A DNA stretch of 32,781 nt from Desulfovibrio sp. GTDB taxonomy: Bacteria > Desulfobacterota > Desulfovibrionia > Desulfovibrionales > Desulfovibrionaceae. Below are positions 1 to 7,372 of this stretch, one piece after another; position 1 is the first letter of the stretch, and each line of letters opens with the position of its first letter. The stretch is from NCBI GenBank assembly GCA_031288535.1, contig JAITRF010000075.1, positions 1 through 32,781 on the forward strand, given 5' to 3'. The notes beneath the pieces were generated by a model. It was given only the letters and a program-made list of their open reading frames with translations. It was not told the origin of the DNA and made no database searches. A program made the translations under genes and the position numbers.

Positions 1-145
1 AGGGAACCTCTACAAACCAGGATTTTTGTTTCCTGGCAAGGAAGGCGAGTTTCGACAAGGGGGAGTATATTCAACATATTCGACCCGTTGGCGAAATGAG
101 CCTGACGCCGCCAGGGGGCAAAAAGACGGTTTATAGAGGTTCCCT
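1..145. repeat. Inverted-repeat element upstream of argS
   Basis: The first 12 bases (AGGGAACCTCTA) return as an exact reverse complement at 134-145 (TAGAGGTTCCCT). The match continues inward for about six more bases with one mismatch, so a small segment of about 145 bp is bounded by terminal inverted repeats. Its inner part contains a short hairpin (CCAGG...CCTGG) and no convincing ORF. The right end overlaps the candidate TTG start of argS and supplies the GAGG used as its Shine-Dalgarno. The motif ACCTCTACAAA also occurs in the repeat at 2794-2860. The true left boundary may lie outside the window. Confidence 0.5.
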
Positions 146-1824
146 TGAGCCACCAACCGGATATTTATATGCGCTCGTACGAAGTTTTATCCTTGCACCT
201 GGAGAAGTGTCTGGCGGACCTGGGCCTTCAAAAACCGGACAAGGCGGTCATAGAGCCGCCAAAGGACAAAAAATTCGGGGATCTGGCCGCGAACTGGGCG
301 CTGCTGCTCGGCAAGGCGGCAGGCGAAAACCCGCGCCGCCTGGCGGATACGCTGGCCAGGGCCCTGCGCGAATCCTCGGAACATATCGCCCGGGCGGAGG
401 CGGCGGGGCCGGGATTCATCAATGTCGCCTTCAGTCCTTCTTTTTGGCAGGGGGTTATCCTGGAAGCGGAGGAAGCCGGGGACCGCTTCGGGGCCTCGCT
501 GATAGGAAAAGGGCAAAAGGCCCAAGTTGAATTCGTATCCGCCAACCCCACCGGCCCCCTGCACATAGGGCACGGGCGGGGCGCGGCCGTCGGCGACAGC
601 CTGGCGCGCATCCTGCGCTTTGCCGGTTTTGAGGTGGAAACCGAGTATTACATCAACGACGCCGGCCGGCAGATGCGCACCCTCGGCCGGTCCATCTTCC
701 TGCGTCTTCTGGCCCTGGCGGGAAAGGGAGGAGAGGATTACCCGCCGGACTGCTACCAGGGCGGCTATGTTACCGACATAGCCGGGGAAATGCTTGCGGC
801 CGACCCCGGACTTGCCGCGCTGCCGGAGGAGGAAGGGATCGAGCGCTGCCGCGTCTACGGCGCGGAAGTCATTTTCGCCGGCATCAGGAAGGACTTGCTG
901 GACTTCAACGTGCGCCACGAGGTCTGGTTTTCCGAACGCGGTCTTCTGGAAAGGGGGGAGGTGGAAAGGACGATCGACGAACTGCGCGCCGGAGGCTTCA
1001 TCTACGAGGAGGAGGGGGCGCTCTGGTTCCGGAGCGGCGCCCTGGGCGACGACAAGGACCGGGTGCTGAAAAAGTCCGACGGCAGCCTGACCTACTTCGC
1101 CTCCGACGTCGCCTACCATGCCGACAAGTACCGCCGGGGATTCACCTCGATCACCGACGTCTGGGGCGCGGATCACCACGGCTACATCGGGCGCATGCGC
1201 GCGGCCGTCGCCGCTCTGGGATATCCGGCCGAAAGTTTTGAGGTGCTGCTGGTGCAACTGGTCAACCTGCTGCGCGACGGAGAGCAGGTGGCCATGTCCA
1301 CGCGGGCCGGAACCTTTGAAACCCTGGCGGACGTGCTGAAGGAAACCGGAGCGGACGCGGCCCGATTCATGTTTCTTTCGCGCAGGAGCGACAGCAAGCT
1401 GGATTTCGATCTGTCCCTGGTCCGGCAGCGGAGCATGGATAACCCGGTTTATTACGTGCAGTACGCCCATGCCCGGATCAAGGCCGTTTTGCGCAGGGCG
1501 GCGGAGCGCGGGATCGGGGCTTTGCCGGGCGAGGCGCGTGTTCTTGCCCTGCTTGAGCTTGAGGAAGAGCTGGACCTGATGCGCATGCTGGACCGTTTCC
1601 CTCAGGTCGCCGCGGACGCGGCCAGGGCCAGCGCCCCGCATTTCATTACCGCGTATCTCATGGAACTCTCGGGGTTGTTGCACCGCTATTACGCCGGACA
1701 TCAGGTGCTGGGCGCCGGTTGCGAAGACCTGGTCTTCGCCCGCCTGCGCCTGCTGAAAGCGGTGGGACGATGCCTTGCGAACGGACTGGGTCTGCTCGGC
1801 GTTACCGCTCCGGAATCCATGTAG
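145..1824 (+). CDS. argS: Arginyl-tRNA synthetase
   Basis: Class I aminoacyl-tRNA synthetase that charges tRNA-Arg with arginine in the cytosol. The HIGH signature is intact at residues 140-143 (context NPTGPLHIGHGRG). The KMSKS-equivalent loop reads AMSTR near residue 383, a form common in ArgRS. The C-terminal DALR anticodon-binding domain begins around YVQYAHARIKAVLRRA. The length of 559 aa is normal. Start choice is uncertain: TTG at 145 has a well-spaced GAGG, but that comes from a repeat. ATG at 169 (MRSYEVLSLHLEKC) fits the usual N-terminus of the family better but has no visible Shine-Dalgarno. The gene is followed by several hairpins before the next plus-strand gene. Confidence 0.97.
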   Translation: MSHQPDIYMRSYEVLSLHLEKCLADLGLQKPDKAVIEPPKDKKFGDLAANWALLLGKAAGENPRRLADTLARALRESSEHIARAEAAGPGFINVAFSPSFWQGVILEAEEAGDRFGASLIGKGQKAQVEFVSANPTGPLHIGHGRGAAVGDSLARILRFAGFEVETEYYINDAGRQMRTLGRSIFLRLLALAGKGGEDYPPDCYQGGYVTDIAGEMLAADPGLAALPEEEGIERCRVYGAEVIFAGIRKDLLDFNVRHEVWFSERGLLERGEVERTIDELRAGGFIYEEEGALWFRSGALGDDKDRVLKKSDGSLTYFASDVAYHADKYRRGFTSITDVWGADHHGYIGRMRAAVAALGYPAESFEVLLVQLVNLLRDGEQVAMSTRAGTFETLADVLKETGADAARFMFLSRRSDSKLDFDLSLVRQRSMDNPVYYVQYAHARIKAVLRRAAERGIGALPGEARVLALLELEEELDLMRMLDRFPQVAADAARASAPHFITAYLMELSGLLHRYYAGHQVLGAGCEDLVFARLRLLKAVGRCLANGLGLLGVTAPESM

Positions 1825-2019
1825 CTTGTCAGAATTTCAAATCAAAACTGCATCCATGCGGTTTTGATTTGGCGGCTGCGGCGAAAGCGCCGTTTCGCCT
1901 TGCCGTTCGAAATGCTTCAGATTTTGGCGTGACATCCTGCCACGCCCCCTATTTCCGGTTCAAAAATGAGGATGTTTTTGATGCGGAAATGGAACTAAGG
2001 AGATATCCCCGGATTAAAA
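1825..2019. other. argS 3' spacer with three hairpins
   Basis: No gene is seen here. Just after the argS stop, AAATCAAAAC at 1839-1848 pairs with GTTTTGATTT at 1861-1870, with an inner GCAT/ATGC stem, making a nearly continuous 15-bp hairpin. Two smaller stems follow: GGCGAAA/TTTCGCC (1880-1886 with 1893-1899) and GGCGTG/CACGCC (1926-1931 with 1941-1946). None has a T-tract, so they may be mRNA 3'-end stabilisers or factor-dependent terminators rather than intrinsic terminators. The first hairpin shares the core AAAACTGC..ATCC with the one downstream of dnaB (18861-18894). Confidence 0.4.
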
Positions 2020-2784
2020 ATGGAGAACCTGCTCAAACCCGGCGCCGGACCGCGCCATTTCACCGTCAGGCTGCACCTGGGCTCGCTGGTTGCGGTCTTT
2101 GCCCTGTTCATCATAAGCGTCGCCGCGGTATTTTTTCTTGGGGTGATCATCGGACGCGGCTATTCCCCGGAGGAGCGCATACCGGAACTGGCCAGGCTTA
2201 TGCCGGAGCCCGCGCCTCCGACCGCACCCAAGGTGATCGTCCCTTCTGAAGAGGAGAAGGGCCAAGGCGCGCCCCCGGTTGCCGGAGACGCGCCGGCGGA
2301 GGCTATTCCCCGCGCGGACCTGGATTACCGGGATCACCTGAAAAATCAAAGCGCAGACGCCTCCGGCGCGCGGATCGGCGGCGTCCCCGGCAACGCAAAG
2401 CCGCAAAGCCCGGCCGGACATAAAAATGATAGTACGGCCGGACGTAAAAACGAGAGTGAAGCCGGGAGCAAAAAGGAAGGCGGGGCCGGTGGGGTAAAAG
2501 GCGGGGCGGAGGGGTCCGCGAAAAACGCCGGAGCCCCGGTCTACAACTATGTCTATCAGGCGGCTTCCTACAAGGACGAGGCCTCCAGCGAGAGGTTCAC
2601 GCGCGAGTTACGCGCCGCCGGGTTCAAGGCAAGGACGGCGAAGGTGTTTTCCGGCGGCAATCTCTGGTTCAGGACCCTTGTGGAGTTCACGGGACGCCCC
2701 GACGATACGGACCTTTTGCGCGAGAAACTGAAAGCTCACGGGGTGCCCCGCGCCATTCTGCTGACGAAGACGCCCTCGCGCTGA
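2020..2784 (+). CDS. SPOR-domain inner-membrane protein
   Basis: A 254-aa bitopic membrane protein. A single transmembrane helix lies at about residues 20-42 (VAVFALFIISVAAVFFLGVIIG). A low-complexity Pro/Ala/Lys/Gly-rich periplasmic linker (about 55-172) follows, then a C-terminal SPOR domain (about 175-250, starting YVYQAASYKDEASSERF). SPOR domains bind septal peptidoglycan stripped of stem peptides, so a role in cell division or wall remodelling is likely by family. In several deltaproteobacteria a SPOR protein follows argS, which fits here. The AAGGAG at 1997-2002 is about 17 nt from the ATG, longer than ideal, so the start is only moderately certain. Confidence 0.85.
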   Translation: MENLLKPGAGPRHFTVRLHLGSLVAVFALFIISVAAVFFLGVIIGRGYSPEERIPELARLMPEPAPPTAPKVIVPSEEEKGQGAPPVAGDAPAEAIPRADLDYRDHLKNQSADASGARIGGVPGNAKPQSPAGHKNDSTAGRKNESEAGSKKEGGAGGVKGGAEGSAKNAGAPVYNYVYQAASYKDEASSERFTRELRAAGFKARTAKVFSGGNLWFRTLVEFTGRPDDTDLLREKLKAHGVPRAILLTKTPSR

Positions 2785-2793
2785 CCCGCTGTT

Positions 2794-2860
2794 TCATCAA
2801 AAATTACTTTGTAGAGGTCCCCTTTACGGTTTGACACCTCTCCCTTCAGGGAGGTTCCCG
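2794..2860 (-). repeat. Dispersed SD-ATG repeat, copy A
   Basis: Read on the minus strand this contains the palindrome CCCTGAAGGGAGAGG, then TCAAACCGTAAAGG and, after a 16-nt insertion, ATTTTTGATGA. The same modules occur at 5316-5354, 6496-6540, 20936-20979 and 27718-27740. In this copy the module does not open a real gene: the ATG at its end leads into an ORF antisense to the SPOR gene. The left part encodes the last residues (GSGNLPEGRGVKP) of the CBS protein. Confidence 0.6.
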
Positions 2861-3522
2861 CTCCCCGGCACGTGGTGGCGCAGGGATGAGGGAAAGTTTT
2901 CCCCGATTTCCCGGATTATGCGTTCTTCGTCCTCTTTGGGCAGCGGGAGGAGACGGATATAGACGCGGTAGGTCTCCGCCTCGGCCGAGGCCTGGGAACT
3001 GAGGACGGAAATTACCCGCGCCCCGTTGCGGCGCAGAAGCTCCAGCACGGCGTGCAGTTTTCCCTCGGCGACCGGCAGATCGAAGGCCAACTGCATTCCG
3101 CCCATGGACACCCCGGTAATGGAGACCAGCACGCGGAAAATGTCGCTCTGCGTGATGATGCCCAGCAGCCTGTTGTCCTTGTCAACCACCGGCACGCCCC
3201 CGATTTTTCTTTCGATCAGCGTGACCGCCAGGCTGTCCACGGTATCGTCTTTTCCGGCGCACACCGGGTTCTTGCTCATTATATCCCGCACCGTCAGTTC
3301 GCCGAGCAGATAATAAAGCTCGTGCATGTCCAGGGTGGTGGCTTTGGAGGGCGAGGCCTCCTTGATGTCACGATCGGTGACGATGCCGATGACGGCGCCG
3401 TGTTCATCCAGAACCGGCAGGCGTCTGATCCTGTTTTCCTTCATGATCCGTGAAGCCTTCATTACCGAGGTCGTCGGGCCCACGCTGATTGCCTTTTCCG
3501 TCATCCATTCCCTTACTAGCAT
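2824..3522 (-). CDS. Tandem CBS-domain protein, AcuB-like
   Basis: A 232-aa cytosolic protein. Two CBS domains make a Bateman module: about residues 5-60 (MTEKAISVGPTTSVMKASRIM..GIVTDRDI) and 77-135 (VRDIMSKNPVCAGKDDTVDSLA..GIITQSDIF). A C-terminal ACT-like segment (about 140-215, LHAVLELLRRNGARVISVLSS) follows. This architecture matches AcuB-type proteins, which are thought to sense adenine nucleotides. The actual target is unknown. The start is well supported by GGAGGAAACC directly before the ATG. The last 13 codons fall inside the dispersed repeat at 2794-2860, so the native C-terminus was probably replaced or extended by that repeat. Confidence 0.85.
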   Translation of the reverse strand: MLVREWMTEKAISVGPTTSVMKASRIMKENRIRRLPVLDEHGAVIGIVTDRDIKEASPSKATTLDMHELYYLLGELTVRDIMSKNPVCAGKDDTVDSLAVTLIERKIGGVPVVDKDNRLLGIITQSDIFRVLVSITGVSMGGMQLAFDLPVAEGKLHAVLELLRRNGARVISVLSSQASAEAETYRVYIRLLPLPKEDEERIIREIGENFPSSLRHHVPGSGNLPEGRGVKP

Positions 3523-3854
3523 GGTTTCCTCCGAAACGCGCGTCGCAGGTAAAATTCATCGATGGTTATCCTATAGCATTTTGCGCTTGAGATTGTCGCC
3601 TGACGGCGGGCGCAGAATACCCTAAAATTCAATACCCTGATCAGGGGCGTTTTGCAAAGCCGGAACATAGAACCGCGCTTTCCGGCTGTGGTCCCGCGTT
3701 AAAAAAATTTTGTCTTTTAACGCGCGTTTTGCGGGTGTCCGGGCGAAAAAACTGCGGGCGGGCCTTGCTTTCGCCGTGTCTATTGTGTAACAGACGGGAC
3801 AAGAATGTATGGATCGCCGTCCGGGCGGATCAATAACTGTTTACGGAGGTACGT
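3523..3854. other. Divergent intergenic region
   Basis: This 332-bp spacer separates two divergent genes and holds no convincing ORF. It contains one copy of a dispersed motif, TTTGCGCTTGAGATTGTCGC at 3580-3599 (other copies at 24002-24021 and, inverted, 21027-21046). A 10-bp inverted repeat, CGCGTTAAAA at 3695-3704 with TTTTAACGCG at 3715-3724, flanks a 10-nt AT-rich loop and could be an operator or a hairpin. A weak candidate promoter for the phosphatase gene is TTGCTT, 17 nt, TAACAG near 3769-3797. The phosphatase has a clear GGAGGT ribosome site at its start. Confidence 0.4.
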
Positions 3855-5141
3855 ATGCCGAAATTTTTCTCTCGCAGCAGATGCCTGACTGTTTTTCTGG
3901 CCCTGACGTTCGTCCTGGCCAGCGCAATGTCCCTGTTCGCCGCCGAACTGGATCTGGGGAAATGGGACAGCCAGACCAAGGCGCGCCTGCAAAAGCTGAT
4001 CGACGACGTCGGAACCAAAAGCGCGGCGTATAATGCGGCCAAAAAGCCCTACGCGGTGTTCGACTGGGATCAGACCTGCATTTTCAATGACACCGAAGAA
4101 GCGCTGTTCCGCTACATGATCGAAAACGTGCTGTTCAAAGCCACCCCCGAAGAATTCTCCGCCGCCATCCGGCGCGAGGTTCCCAAGGACAATTTCTCCA
4201 AGGACTACAACAACAAGGCGGGCAAGCCGATCAATATCGACAGCATCGCCGCCGACCTGGACGCCGATTACGCGTTTCTGTACGCCAACTACATCAAAGA
4301 GCAGAAAATGCCCCTGGACAAGCTGCGCGAGACAGAGGAATTCATTGATTTCCGCGGCAAGCTGGCCTACCTCTACGAGGCGATCGGCAGCACCTTCAGC
4401 GCTGACGTGAGCTATCCCTGGGTGCTGTATCTTTTTGTGGGCATGACCGAAGCAGAAGTACGCGCCGTGGCCGAGAAGTCCAACGATGCGGCTCTGGGCG
4501 ACAAGCTTGGCACCTACACCCTCTCCAGCTCCGAGAAACGTCCGGGCAAGGCCGGCGTCGTTTCGCTCGGCGGCTACAAGGCCGGCCTGCGCCTCGCACC
4601 GGAGATGTCCAACCTGATGAACGTGCTGCGGGCCAGCGGCATTGACGTCTATGTCTGCTCCGCCTCGCACGAAACCGTGGTGCGGGTTTTCGCGGGTCTG
4701 CCCAAATACGGGTATATGGTGCCGGACGCCAACGTCATCGGCATGAAGACCAAGATGAAGGACGGCAAATATCTGGGCGAGTACGACTATGGCAACGATT
4801 ATCCCCAGACCCAGCAGAAGGGCAAAGTCAAGGCCATTGAACAGATTCTGGTGAAAAAGTACGGCTACGGGCCTGTTTTTGTGGCCGGCGACAGCCAGGG
4901 CGACTTCCACATGTCCACCGAATTCAAAGATACCCAGCTCACCCTGCTGGTCAACCGGGTACGTAGGGACGATTTCGGCAAACTGGGTCTCCAGGCCGTC
5001 AAGGACAAGGGGCAGCCTGGCGCCCGCTACGTCCTGCAAGGCCGCAACGAGAACATCGGCCAGTTCCGCCCCGACACCGCCACCATCAGAATGGGCAAGG
5101 ACAAGCCGGAACTGCTGCACTCCTCCCTGACCCCGCAATAG
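3855..5141 (+). CDS. Exported HAD-superfamily phosphatase
   Basis: A 428-aa periplasmic or secreted hydrolase. A Sec signal peptide covers about residues 1-30 (FLALTFVLASAMSLFAA, then ELDLG). All HAD motifs are present: motif I FDWDQT with nucleophile D70 and acid D72, motif II Ser in CSAS (about 274-277), motif III Lys in QQKGKVKA, and motif IV GDSQGD (D346, D350). The N-terminal layout after the signal resembles secreted phosphorylcholine-phosphatase-like HAD enzymes, but substrate specificity cannot be read from sequence; an acid or phosphoserine-type phosphatase is equally possible. The ATG is preceded by GGAGGTACGT. It stands alone on the plus strand, convergent with the BMC operon. If it did release choline or ethanolamine, that operon would be a logical partner, but this is speculation. 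Confidence 0.8.
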   Translation: MPKFFSRSRCLTVFLALTFVLASAMSLFAAELDLGKWDSQTKARLQKLIDDVGTKSAAYNAAKKPYAVFDWDQTCIFNDTEEALFRYMIENVLFKATPEEFSAAIRREVPKDNFSKDYNNKAGKPINIDSIAADLDADYAFLYANYIKEQKMPLDKLRETEEFIDFRGKLAYLYEAIGSTFSADVSYPWVLYLFVGMTEAEVRAVAEKSNDAALGDKLGTYTLSSSEKRPGKAGVVSLGGYKAGLRLAPEMSNLMNVLRASGIDVYVCSASHETVVRVFAGLPKYGYMVPDANVIGMKTKMKDGKYLGEYDYGNDYPQTQQKGKVKAIEQILVKKYGYGPVFVAGDSQGDFHMSTEFKDTQLTLLVNRVRRDDFGKLGLQAVKDKGQPGARYVLQGRNENIGQFRPDTATIRMGKDKPELLHSSLTPQ

Positions 5142-5159
5142 GGACGAGACCGATAAGGT

Positions 5160-5215
5160 CATGGCCCTTCAGGGCCATGTGTCTTGCGCCCGGGCTGGCT
5201 TTTCCCCGCCCGGGC
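5160..5215. terminator. Candidate terminator hairpins, convergent genes
   Basis: Two GC-rich stems lie between the convergent phosphatase and phosphotransacetylase genes: CATGGCCCT/AGGGCCATG (5160-5168 with 5171-5179) and GCCCGGGC/GCCCGGGC (5188-5195 with 5208-5215). The loop of the second carries TTTTCCCC but no proper T-tract follows either stem, so termination is plausible but not certain. Confidence 0.4.
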
Positions 5216-5251
5216 TTCCACCCCGCAGATTCTTGCAGAGCGTGCACGCTG

Positions 5252-5354
5252 CTTCAATCCACAGCCGGCTCCGTCCGCCGGGACGAAAGCCATCCGGCGA
5301 ATGGGAGCCGGGCCGGTTGGCCCCGTCCCTGAAGGGATAAACCATAAAGGAATT
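5252..5354 (-). repeat. Composite hairpin repeat, copy B (left of pta)
   Basis: Read on the minus strand the order is AATTCCTTTATGGTTTATCC, the palindrome CCCTTCAGGGA, CCGGCTCC, CGCCGG, CCGGCGG, GGAGCCGG and GTGGATTGAAGC. CCGGCTCC at 5265-5272 pairs with GGAGCCGG at 5304-5311, and CGCCGG pairs with CCGGCG inside it. The same modules in the same order occur in opposite orientation at 6496-6612, so two inverted copies flank the phosphotransacetylase gene. The outer end GTGGATTGAAGC also resembles the end of the CRISPR-like repeat at 15263-15294. Confidence 0.7.
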
Positions 5355-5356
5355 TT

Positions 5357-6400
5357 TTACAGAGTCCGGATATCCCGGTCGGGGAAGCCGCCGCGCGTGA
5401 GCGCCGCGCCCGCAAGCGCGACCTGGTAGATGTCTGCGGCGCTGCACCCTCTGGAGAGGTCGTACCAGCCCTTTGCCAGCCCCTGCAGAAGCGGGCCCAG
5501 GGCCGTGTATCCGCCCGTGCGCTGGGCTATTTTGTAGGCGATGTTGCCGGCTTCGAGGGACGGAAAGATAAACACGTTGGCCCGGCCCCGTACCGGACTG
5601 TCGGGGACTTTCCGCGCCGCCACCTCCGGCACGAAAGCCGAGTCGAACTGCAGTTCTCCGTCCACTATCAGACCCGGCGCCTTCTCCCGCACCGCCTCCG
5701 CCGCAGTCCGCATGAGCCGGGCGCGCGGATGGTCGGCGCTGCCGTGGCTGGAAAAGGAGAGCAGGGCCACTCTGGGCTCGGGACCGACCATCCGCCTGTA
5801 CTGCTCTGCCGAGGCCAGGGTGATGTCCACAAGCTGATCGTGCGTAGGCTCGGGAATGACCGCGGCATCCGCAAAGATCAGCACCTTGCGTTCTTCGGGC
5901 GTATCGCCCGGCGAAACCATAAAGAAAAAGCCGGATACGGTCCTGTTTCCGGGCGCGGGGCCGATGATGCGCAAGCCCGCCCGCAGCATATCCGCTGTGG
6001 ACGAAATGTTGCCGCCTACGCCCAGTTCGGCCTCACCCCGGTGCACCATCATGGCCCCGGCGACAAGAGGGGAACGGACGACGTCTTCCGCTTCCTCCGC
6101 AGTGGCCGTTTTGCCTTTCGCCTCCAGCATGGCGCGGTAGTCCCCGGCATTTTGCCTGAGCAGACCGGGCATTGCGGGGTCTACCGCCAGCAAGGGGAGA
6201 GGCGCCGTGTTTTCCCGGCGCAGCACCGCGCGCGCCAGTTCCCGGATTTTGGAAGGCCGCCCGAGCAGAACCGGAAAGGCCAAGCCTTCGCGGGTCAGAC
6301 GCAGGGCCGCGGATATGGCGCGCTCGTCCTCTCCGTCCGGCAGGACGAGACGCATCGGAGTTTGGCGGCACAAGGCCAGACAATGGCCGATCAGGGGCAT
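5357..6400 (-). CDS. eutD: Phosphotransacetylase, EutD-like
   Basis: A 347-aa phosphate acyltransferase that interconverts acetyl-CoA (or propionyl-CoA) plus phosphate with the acyl-phosphate plus CoA. The sequence aligns along its whole length with the short BMC-associated EutD type: [15 protein letters not shown] near the N-terminus, [71 protein letters not shown] and the terminal DLSRGCS. It lacks the N-terminal regulatory domain of long Pta. It is the last gene of a pduS-pduT-eutQ-pta series and lies between two inverted repeat copies. The ATG at 6400 has only a weak Shine-Dalgarno. It overlaps the stop of a 35-codon ORF that does have a good one, suggesting translational coupling. Confidence 0.93.
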   Translation of the reverse strand: MPLIGHCLALCRQTPMRLVLPDGEDERAISAALRLTREGLAFPVLLGRPSKIRELARAVLRRENTAPLPLLAVDPAMPGLLRQNAGDYRAMLEAKGKTATAEEAEDVVRSPLVAGAMMVHRGEAELGVGGNISSTADMLRAGLRIIGPAPGNRTVSGFFFMVSPGDTPEERKVLIFADAAVIPEPTHDQLVDITLASAEQYRRMVGPEPRVALLSFSSHGSADHPRARLMRTAAEAVREKAPGLIVDGELQFDSAFVPEVAARKVPDSPVRGRANVFIFPSLEAGNIAYKIAQRTGGYTALGPLLQGLAKGWYDLSRGCSAADIYQVALAGAALTRGGFPDRDIRTL

Positions 6401-6498
6401 GGCGTCCGCCTGTCCGTACCGGGGAGGCTTTTTGCTTTATCCGCGCGCATAACCGGTCTCCATGCAAAATTTTCCGAAAGGCTTTCCGGGTCGTTCAT
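6391..6498 (-). CDS. Possible 35-aa leader ORF before pta
   Basis: An ORF of 35 codons starting [17 protein letters not shown]. Its start is the dispersed module ATAAAGGAATTTTTGATGA, identical to the start regions of rplI and proC, so the Shine-Dalgarno and ATG are very good. The TGA at 6391-6393 overlaps the beginning of the phosphotransacetylase gene (ATG at 6398-6400). The peptide matches no family I recognise and does not look like a BMC encapsulation peptide. It may act only as a coupling leader, or be a by-product of the repeat insertion. Confidence 0.35.
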   Translation of the reverse strand: MNDPESLSENFAWRPVMRADKAKSLPGTDRRTPCP

Positions 6499-6612
6499 CA
6501 AAAATTCCTTTATGGCCTGGAGCCTCTCCCTTCGGGAAGGATCAATCCACCCGGCTCCTGCCCGCCGGGACGGAAGTCATCCGGCGGATGGAGCCGGCTG
6601 TGGATTGGAACA
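6496..6612 (+). repeat. Composite hairpin repeat, copy C (right of pta)
   Basis: Modules on the plus strand: CATCAAAAATTCCTTTATGG, CCTCTCCCTTCGGGA, then a long nested palindrome. CAATCCAC (6543-6550), CCGGCTCC (6551-6558) and CCGCCGG (6562-6568) pair with CCGGCGG (6581-6587), GGAGCCGG (6590-6597) and GTGGATTG (6600-6607). The total is 23 paired bases with small bulges. It is an inverted copy of 5252-5354. The 3' arm overlaps the last ten codons of the eutQ-like gene, whose stop lies in the loop. Confidence 0.75.
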
Positions 6613-7347
6613 TTGCCCGGTTGCGGGCCATGAATTCAGCAGGCAGACGGCCTTGCCGCCGGAGGCCAGGGTCAGGGAGCCGCCCGCCGCGATATGCAGG
6701 GCGTCTCCGGGGGAGGCCGTGAACTCCGTTCCCGCGTGGGCGACGGAGATTTCGCCCGCAAGGACCACCAGCACCTCCGCATGGGCGCAGGTCCAGGAAA
6801 AGGAGGAATTTTCCCAGCTCATATAGGCGATTCCCGGGGCGGCGTCCGTGGGCGGGCAGGCTTCGATCATGTTTACGGCCTCGGGGAAGGGCGTTTCTCC
6901 CTTCGGGACGGCCTCGGGCAGGGCGTTTTTCCGTATGTGCGTCAGCCCCCCGGCGTGCCGCGTGAAGGCGGTGTCGGAGAGAGAAGGAGCAGGTCCGTCC
7001 GGGTTCGGGATATGCGGCGTCTGCGCGCTCAAGGCCGCGCGGATCGCCTTGTCGATGGACGCGGCATCCGCTTGTTTTCCCAGGCGTTCGGCGATTTTTT
7101 GCCGCAGCCGTCCGATCAGGGCGCCCTGCTCCCCGGCATCCGGTTCGCCGGGCGGGGAGACTTCTCCCGCGCAAGCTTTGCAGGCCGCATCCCGGATCGG
7201 GGACGGCGCGCGCTTTATGCTGATGCCGCAAGCTTTGGCGTCGTCAAGCGCCTGTAAAGTGACCAGCGCGTTTTCGGGCAAGGTGATTTCTGTTCTGCCG
7301 GCTTTTTTTGCCGCGTTTATATCCAGGGAGGTGAGGATTGGCTTCAT
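6577..7347 (-). CDS. eutQ: EutQ-like cupin, putative acetate kinase
   Basis: A 256-aa protein. The N-terminus MKPILTSLDINAAKKAGRTE matches the EutQ pattern. A variable middle follows (about 50-160). The C-terminal half is the EutQ cupin (about 165-245: IAYMSWENSSFSWTCAHAEVLVVLAGEISVAHAG..GDALHIAAG). EutQ of Salmonella is reported to have acetate-kinase activity and to be needed for ethanolamine microcompartments. Here it would convert the acyl-phosphate made by the neighbouring phosphotransacetylase into acetate plus ATP. The start at 7347 is chosen over longer frames because GGAAGGAAAAAA precedes the ATG and homology begins there. It lies 25 bp after the shell-protein gene. The last ten residues (SNPQPAPSAG) are encoded by the flanking repeat. 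Confidence 0.85.
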   Translation of the reverse strand: MKPILTSLDINAAKKAGRTEITLPENALVTLQALDDAKACGISIKRAPSPIRDAACKACAGEVSPPGEPDAGEQGALIGRLRQKIAERLGKQADAASIDKAIRAALSAQTPHIPNPDGPAPSLSDTAFTRHAGGLTHIRKNALPEAVPKGETPFPEAVNMIEACPPTDAAPGIAYMSWENSSFSWTCAHAEVLVVLAGEISVAHAGTEFTASPGDALHIAAGGSLTLASGGKAVCLLNSWPATGQCSNPQPAPSAG

Positions 7348-7372
7348 TTTTTTCCTTCCGGGCAGTACGGCG

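Noticed and set aside
187..1701. 504-codon minus-strand ORF opposite argS
   Set aside because: Shadow frame in GC-rich coding DNA; the plus-strand frame has all ArgRS motifs and this one matches nothing.
1926..1946. Sigma-54 promoter before the SPOR gene
   Set aside because: The GG and GC elements are one base out of the required spacing and the bases form a palindrome instead.
3780..5162. 460-codon minus-strand ORF opposite the HAD phosphatase
   Set aside because: Antisense of an intact gene with signal peptide and catalytic motifs; composition is typical of an antisense frame.
5252..6612. CRISPR array formed by the GTGGATTG-ended repeats near pta
   Set aside because: There are only two copies in opposite orientation, more than 1 kb apart with a gene between, so this is not an array.
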